Assembly (NCBI RefSeq): GCF_902459465.1
Contig: NC_047082.1
Location: 11,034,545-11,098,544 of the forward strand
Direction of reading: 5' to 3'
DNA length: 64,000 nt
Source of the DNA: Asterias rubens
Taxonomy: Eukaryota; Echinodermata; Asteroidea; Forcipulatida; Asteriidae
A program made the translations under genes and the position numbers. This document shows positions 59,560 to 64,000 of this stretch, piece by piece. Positions within the stretch are counted from its first letter, which is position 1. Every line of letters starts with the position of its first letter. The notes under the pieces are model-generated. The model saw only the letters and a program-made list of their open reading frames with translations, was not told where the DNA came from and searched no databases.

Positions 59560-62386
59560 TCAGCGACCACATGCTATATGGCATTGCTGTACCGTGTCGA
59601 ACCTGTTCTCGTTGCCCCCACAGCCACCGTAGACGAATTGTTTGCAATGCCCCGCCATGTAATCAAAGTAAATCATTGGAAATGCACCTCTGCAGAGTCC
59701 CGTGTCAGCTGGCAGTACGCAGATACCACCTAAAAATTGATATAATATAAATCAATTATTGCTTGCTTTTTAAAGGCAGTGGACACTATTGGTAATTACT
59801 CAAAATAATTATTATCATAACACCTCACTTGGTAACACGAGTAATGGGGAGAGGTTGAAAGTATAAAACATTGTGAGAAACGGCTCCCTCTAAAGTGACG
59901 TAGTTTTCGAGAAAGAATTAATTTTCCACGAATTTGATTTCGAGACCTCAAGATTAGTATTTGAGGTCACGAAATCAAGCATCTGGAAGCACACAACTTC
60001 GTGTGACTAAGGGTGTTTTTTATTTCATTCATATCTCGCAACTTCGACGACCAATTGAGCTCAAATTTGCACAGGTTTGTTTTATATGTCACCGGTATGA
60101 ATAATACCCCCCTCTAAAAATAGATTGTAGACTTACGTCATTTGTTAAAAATATTCATATATGCAAATCACCCCAAAATCAAATCAGCTTTCACACCGTT
60201 GGCGGCGCACTATACTTCACCGTCATTCATATTCTTGTAGAAGACGCGTAAACAGCTTTCCTTTCCTTCGTCTTCTACTTACAGGTAAAGATAGTCTATT
60301 TTCATATTATGCTTATAACTTTATTTCGTTTATTTATACAACATGTGACGAGAGCAAATGTATAATAGAGTATAATATTATTTTAACGTCTGTCCATTTT
60401 GTTTATTTGGACTTACGATGTCTCTATCGTCGACTGAGTCACATAATTCAAGATGGCGGCCGCCAGCAAGCTTTTGGCGGGAACCGTGCGCCATCTTGTT
60501 TTATTTGTTTTCTGCCTTAAGCAATACCTTTACCATTTAATTTAATTGTTTTGTTTATTAAATCTAAATATATCTTAAATATGCATTAGCATTTATTAAT
60601 TAAAAAGTCATTCATATTCTTGTAGAAGACGCGTAAACAGCTTTCCTTTCCTTCGTCTAATTCTACTTACAGAATAAATATCGTGATTATAAGAACAACA
60701 ACACAGCCGTGTCCTCTATCCATTATTTGGCCTATTAAATACCGTGGGCCACATATACATAAAGTGAGAAGACTGGTCAATGACAATATTACCAATAGTG
60801 TCCACTGTCTTTAAATGAATACCCTTTATCTGGGCGGAATTTCCAATGGAATCACATATAATCACCAAAGTTTAATGAGAGGAGGAGTCAAACTCATTGA
60901 TATCCTAGAATGGATCATTCCACATACCTAAGAAATTTGTTTTCTTTCCAATGTTTAGGATTTTTTTTAAAGAAAATCCATTGGATGGTGTAGTAGTATA
61001 TAGGGACAATGCCGTGGGACACAAGTTACCGCTTAAACAGCCAATTAAGGATGATCTCAATATTTCAACTATTACCTTTTTAGGGCCAAATAGACATCGT
61101 AGATACCGGTTAATAACCATTTTGCTCTAAAAATTTGCATTTAGTAATAAATAACTCGAGTCAAAAATGCACCCGGCCGCGCGGCTTTTTCAGCCGAGAG
61201 TCAAACACGACTCATCTATTATAATGGCCCCTTGACGCAAGTCCCTAGCTATTACCTCAACGCACTATGAAACAACCCCGTAGCATACAGTACAGTGCGC
61301 GCTCGCCGTCAAAATGTGGTCCCGAGAAACAGGTTTTGGAATGCAGTTGTTTTCTGGGGATGGCACGGGATTGGGACTTGAGTCAAGTCTACATGGGGGG
61401 TAATCATTAATCTCATACCGTCGTGGTCTTCAGGGAAGACGATTGGGTTTCGTTTCTCAACGTCGTGTTCTCGTCCAAGCTCTTCCTCCTGATGGAATAA
61501 CAATTAATGTATTCAAGCAAATAAATAAAACAAAATGAAACTGTTCACAAAACAGTATTGAGGTATTAGTTTACCCAACGTGAACATTAAATTCAAGACA
61601 CTGGACACTATTGGTTACTGTCAAAGACCAGTCTTCTCACATTCGCTGCATCTCAAAGTATGCATAAATTTTATTAACAAACCGGAGAAAATTTGAGCTC
61701 AATTGGTCCTCGAAGTTGCGAGATAATAATGAAAGAAAAAAATACCCTTGTCACACGAAGTTGTGTGCTTTCAGATGCTTGATTTCGAGACCTCAAATTC
61801 TAAATCTGAGGTCTCGAAATCAAATTCGTAGAAAATTATTTTTTTTCTCGAAAACTACATCACTTCAGAGGGAGCCGTTTCTCACAATGTTTTATACCAA
61901 CCTCTCCCTTTACCAAGTAAGGTTTTATGCTAATAATTAATAATTTGAGTAATTACCAATAGTGTCCACTGCCTTTAACAGGGGTTAGGCAGTATAGGGT
62001 TTAACATTTACTTGTAAAAGAGTACCTTTATATCAGCTTCTGTCGCAAGGAAAATGTTCAATATATTCATTGATGTTCAGGTGAGGAGTTTTCACTAACA
62101 ATGCAATCCATGGGCTGAATTTCACAAAAGAGATGAGTCTAGTCTTATCTCAAGTGTTGACGACGAGTCGCTGACGTCCTATGACTAGGAGTAGTCCTAA
62201 AGATCGGACTATCTTTGTGAAATCGACCCCAGGTCCACCAGCAAGACAATAATATAGACAGGTTGTTCTAATAACAATACTCACCGTTAATAGGTATTTT
62301 TGACCTTGGCGTTTCAGTTCAGCAAACTGGGCAACATGGAGGAAGGCCAGCAGACTCATCAAAACTACAGATGTTGACGAAAACAT
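59560..62386 (-). CDS. small secreted Kunitz-type (BPTI) protease inhibitor, three exons
   Basis: Exons 62386-62285, 61488-61419 and 59729-59560 join by GT/AG sites in phases 0 and 1 to give 113 residues. Residues 1-22 are a signal peptide (SVVLMSLLAFLHVAQFAE region). A pro-segment with dibasic sites at 25-26 and 46-47 (EKR) follows, then one Kunitz domain at 61-111. Its cysteines sit at 61, 70, 86, 94, 107 and 111, spacing 9-16-8-13-4, identical to BPTI, with FVYGGCGGNENRF intact. The P1 residue is Arg71 (LCRGAF), predicting inhibition of trypsin-like serine proteases. A TATA box and an AATAAA match the strand. The Kunitz exon is tiny and lies 1.7 kb from exon 2 across a split transposon. 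The middle exon is supported only by phase and splice sites. Confidence 0.9.
59770..60814 (-). mobile_element. TTAA miniature transposon, family A (copy 15), split by a 0.66-kb insertion
   Basis: 59770-60088 matches family A from TTAAAGGCAGTGGACACTAT to CACAGGTTTGTT. The element resumes at about 60751 (ACATAAAGTGAGAAGACTGG) and finishes with ACCAATAGTGTCCACTGTCT plus TTAA at 60814. Between them is foreign sequence. All of this lies in intron 2 of the Kunitz gene. Confidence 0.85.
60089..60750. mobile_element. insertion inside the family A copy, with 50-bp internal direct repeats
   Basis: GTCATTCATATTCTTGTAGA and about 40 following bases occur twice in the same orientation, at about 60223 and 60608, ending TTCTACTTACAG. 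The segment also contains an inverted pair CAAGATGGCG/CGCCATCTTG (60448-60497). Direct repeats 385 bp apart could be long terminal repeats of a small element or a tandem duplication; no coding capacity supports either. Confidence 0.55.
61593..61978 (+). mobile_element. TTAA miniature transposon, family A (copy 16)
   Basis: Ends AGACACTGGACACTATTGGT and ACCAATAGTGTCCACTGCCT plus TTAA. It lies in intron 1 of the Kunitz gene, about 105 bp upstream of exon 2. Confidence 0.9.
62112..62232. mobile_element. inverted-repeat element, family H (copy 3)
   Basis: GGGCTGAATTTCACAAAAGA at the left mirrors TTTGTGAAATCGACCCC at the right. The internal AGTAGTCCTAAAGATCGGAC corresponds to the copy at 27066. 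It sits 53 bp downstream of the exon 1 donor of the Kunitz gene. Confidence 0.65.
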
Positions 62387-62473
62387 AGTGTTATGGGAAA
62401 ATTGTCAACCTCAGCAGTAGGCCTTCGGTTTTCAGCATCGAAGTGGTTTGAACAAACTGCAAATTGACGTTGC

Positions 62474-62482
62474 TTTTTATAA
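62474..62482 (-). promoter_or_regulatory. TATA box of the Kunitz inhibitor gene
   Basis: The minus strand reads GTTATAAAAAGC, about 90 nt upstream of the ATG at 62386. Initiation about 30 nt downstream would give a 5' UTR of about 60 nt. Confidence 0.55.
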
Positions 62483-62851
62483 CAACACTCATGATTTAAT
62501 TGTTGTGATAACAAAATTTGGGATTGGTTTATAGGAAACGACGTCAACAAAGAGAGAGGAACGGCTGTTCGTTAATAGTCAATAAATTCTTAATTATTTT
62601 TATGAGACTATTGAAATGTTTATTATTGACGTTTTCATTTATTACAATACACAACATGCAGACATAAAATAAAACTATTAATGTTTAACAATACGACTAT
62701 TATTATGATAGGCATTATTCCTCAGAGGCACAGATGTTTGGTGTTATTTTTTACTTCAAGGCAGGTTCAAGCAAATTAATTTATGTGACCTATTTATATA
62801 TTTCAGTATTGTAAACGACCCATAATGGGTTTTTAATTGATGCGTACTCTC

Positions 62852-63235
62852 TTAAAGGCAGTGGACACTATTGGTAATTACTCAAAATAATTATTGGCAT
62901 AAAACCTTACTTGGTGACGAGTAATAGGGAGAGGTTGATGGTATAAAACATTGTGAGAAACGGCTCCCTCTAAAGTGACATAGTTTTCGAGAAAGAAGTA
63001 ATTTTCCACGAATTTGATTTCGAGACCTCAAGTTTAGAACTTGAGGTCTCGAAATCAAGCATAACGCACACAACTTTGTGTGACAAGGGTTTTTTTTTTT
63101 TTCATTATTATCTCGCAACTTCGACGACCGATTGAGCTTAAATTTTCACAGGTTTGTTATACTTTGCATATGTTGAGATACACCAAATGTGAAGACTAGT
63201 CTTTGACAATTACCAATAGTGTCCACTGTCTTTAA
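62852..63235 (-). mobile_element. TTAA miniature transposon, family A (copy 17)
   Basis: A well-preserved copy with TTAA at both ends and a perfect central hairpin at about 63017-63057. Its right TTAA (63232-63235) is at the same time the left TTAA of the next element. Confidence 0.93.
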
Positions 63236-63809
63236 AGTCACCTGGAAGTGGTATTTTTTCAAAATAAAGCTTTTGTCACTAATATATGTGTTTTGATGAG
63301 TGAAATGTGAATAAACAGTTAACTAAGGTTTTACAAAATCAGTTCTTATGTTATTTAAAAATTTAAGAGTAGACCCCGACCCGAGAGGGCGCTGTTCGTG
63401 ACGTCAATCGAGGCAGACTCTGCCTGTAATGCGTATGAGTAAACACAATTGCAAAGTACATGTACGGACCAAGTCGTGAGTTTGTACGTTTCAAAAAAAA
63501 AATTGTTTTTTTCCGGCAATGCCGACCGGCAATGCTGAATGCAGAAAAACACTTTTGAAATGTACCAACTCACGAATTCACGACTTGGACGTACATGTAC
63601 TTTGCACGTGTGTTTACTATACGCATTGCAGGCAAAGTCTGCCTCGATTGACGTCACAAAAGGGGTAGGCGGAGTCAGCCCCCCAAACAACTTTATATAT
63701 TTTTTAAACATATCTTCGTGACAAACAGTTACTAAAAAAATGTTTTATTGTTCGTAAGCATATACTCTTATGTTATAAAGAAAAAAATTCTATTTCCAGG
63801 TGACTTTAA
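63232..63809. mobile_element. Kolobok-like foldback transposon without coding sequence (family K, copy 2)
   Basis: TTAA, then AGTCACCTGGAAGTGG at the left, and CTATTTCCAGGTGACT, then TTAA at the right. The arms are inverted over about 250 bp (for example GTACATGTAC, GAGGCAGACT and TGACGTCA blocks are mirrored), meeting near CCGGCAATGCCGACCGGCAA. It is a deletion or foldback relative of the THAP-carrying copy at 23836. Confidence 0.88.
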
Positions 63810-64000
63810 GAGGGGTTTCACTCCAGGACAGAGTGAAAAATCACTAAAAAAGATGCAATTTCAATCTAAAAGAGTGGAAGACCACTCGAACAAGAATTGT
63901 CCCTCACATGGCTCTTCAAAGAGTGTCTTTTCACTCATTTTCATTTAGAGAGTAGACAAAGATCTGGGACTGTGAAACTTTATGCAACTGTGAAATGTGT

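Noticed and set aside
60905..61120. Minus-strand frame as a third exon of the Kunitz gene
   Set aside because: It lacks an acceptor in the right phase. The Kunitz exon at 59729-59560 fits phase and domain exactly.
61309..61418. Continuation of Kunitz exon 2 to a stop at 61309
   Set aside because: The added residues come from a dispersed repeat (GACTTGAGTCAAGTC block, shared with 7181-7226). The donor GTATGA at 61418 joins in frame to the Kunitz exon.
20022..63118. A recurrent predicted peptide (MRDNNERKK... RPQVLNLRSRNQIRGKLL type) open in several places, for example 26566-26748, 38271-38513, 39194-39424, 52964-53146, 61716-61940 and 62891-63118
   Set aside because: All of these are translations of the interior of family A transposons. 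The frame follows DNA similarity, runs through the central hairpin and shows no domain, so it is not treated as a gene family.

Overview
The window looks like nuclear DNA of a marine deuterostome, most likely an echinoderm and probably a sea star. The reasons are intron-rich genes with GT/AG splice sites, a RIM-type synaptic gene, single-exon receptor and lectin genes, and very dense short TTAA-flanked inverted-repeat transposons of a kind I associate with asteroid genomes. The species call is inference; no marker gene settles it.

Layout. 1-7296: no convincing gene; short repeats, a histone-type stem-loop-like sequence and transposon copies. 7297-36884 (+): a RIM (regulating synaptic membrane exocytosis) gene of 19 well-supported coding exons plus one tentative first exon. 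In order it encodes a Rab3-binding helix and zinc finger, a basic Ser/Arg linker, PDZ, C2A, a low-complexity linker and C2B with a stop codon. All splice phases agree and the product is about 1,078 residues. Its introns hold an antisense intronless C-type lectin gene (17416-17988), a broken THAP-domain transposon (23836-24899), SINE-like elements and many miniature transposons. 36885-44700: 3' UTR and repeats. 44710-45801 (+): an intronless class A GPCR. 46150-48520 (-): a 5'-truncated, frameshifted CR1/Jockey-type LINE. 48520-52800: repeats. 53257-54630 (+): a two-exon Golgi carbohydrate sulfotransferase of the CHST8-14/HNK-1 type. 54700-59400: tandem repeats. 59560-62386 (-): a three-exon gene for a small secreted Kunitz inhibitor, with TATA box and poly(A) signal. 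62852-63809: two TTAA transposons joined through one shared TTAA.

The host genes have no operon-like link: synaptic scaffold, lectin, receptor, glycan sulfation and protease inhibitor. The unifying theme is a crowd of TTAA-flanked inverted-repeat families (A about 380 bp in 18 copies or fragments; B, C and D about 370-390 bp; K about 580-1,060 bp). One K copy carries a decayed THAP domain. THAP plus TTAA points to the Kolobok superfamily as the likely source of transposase (inference). Several copies sit within about 20 nt of RIM splice sites or just upstream of the sulfotransferase start.
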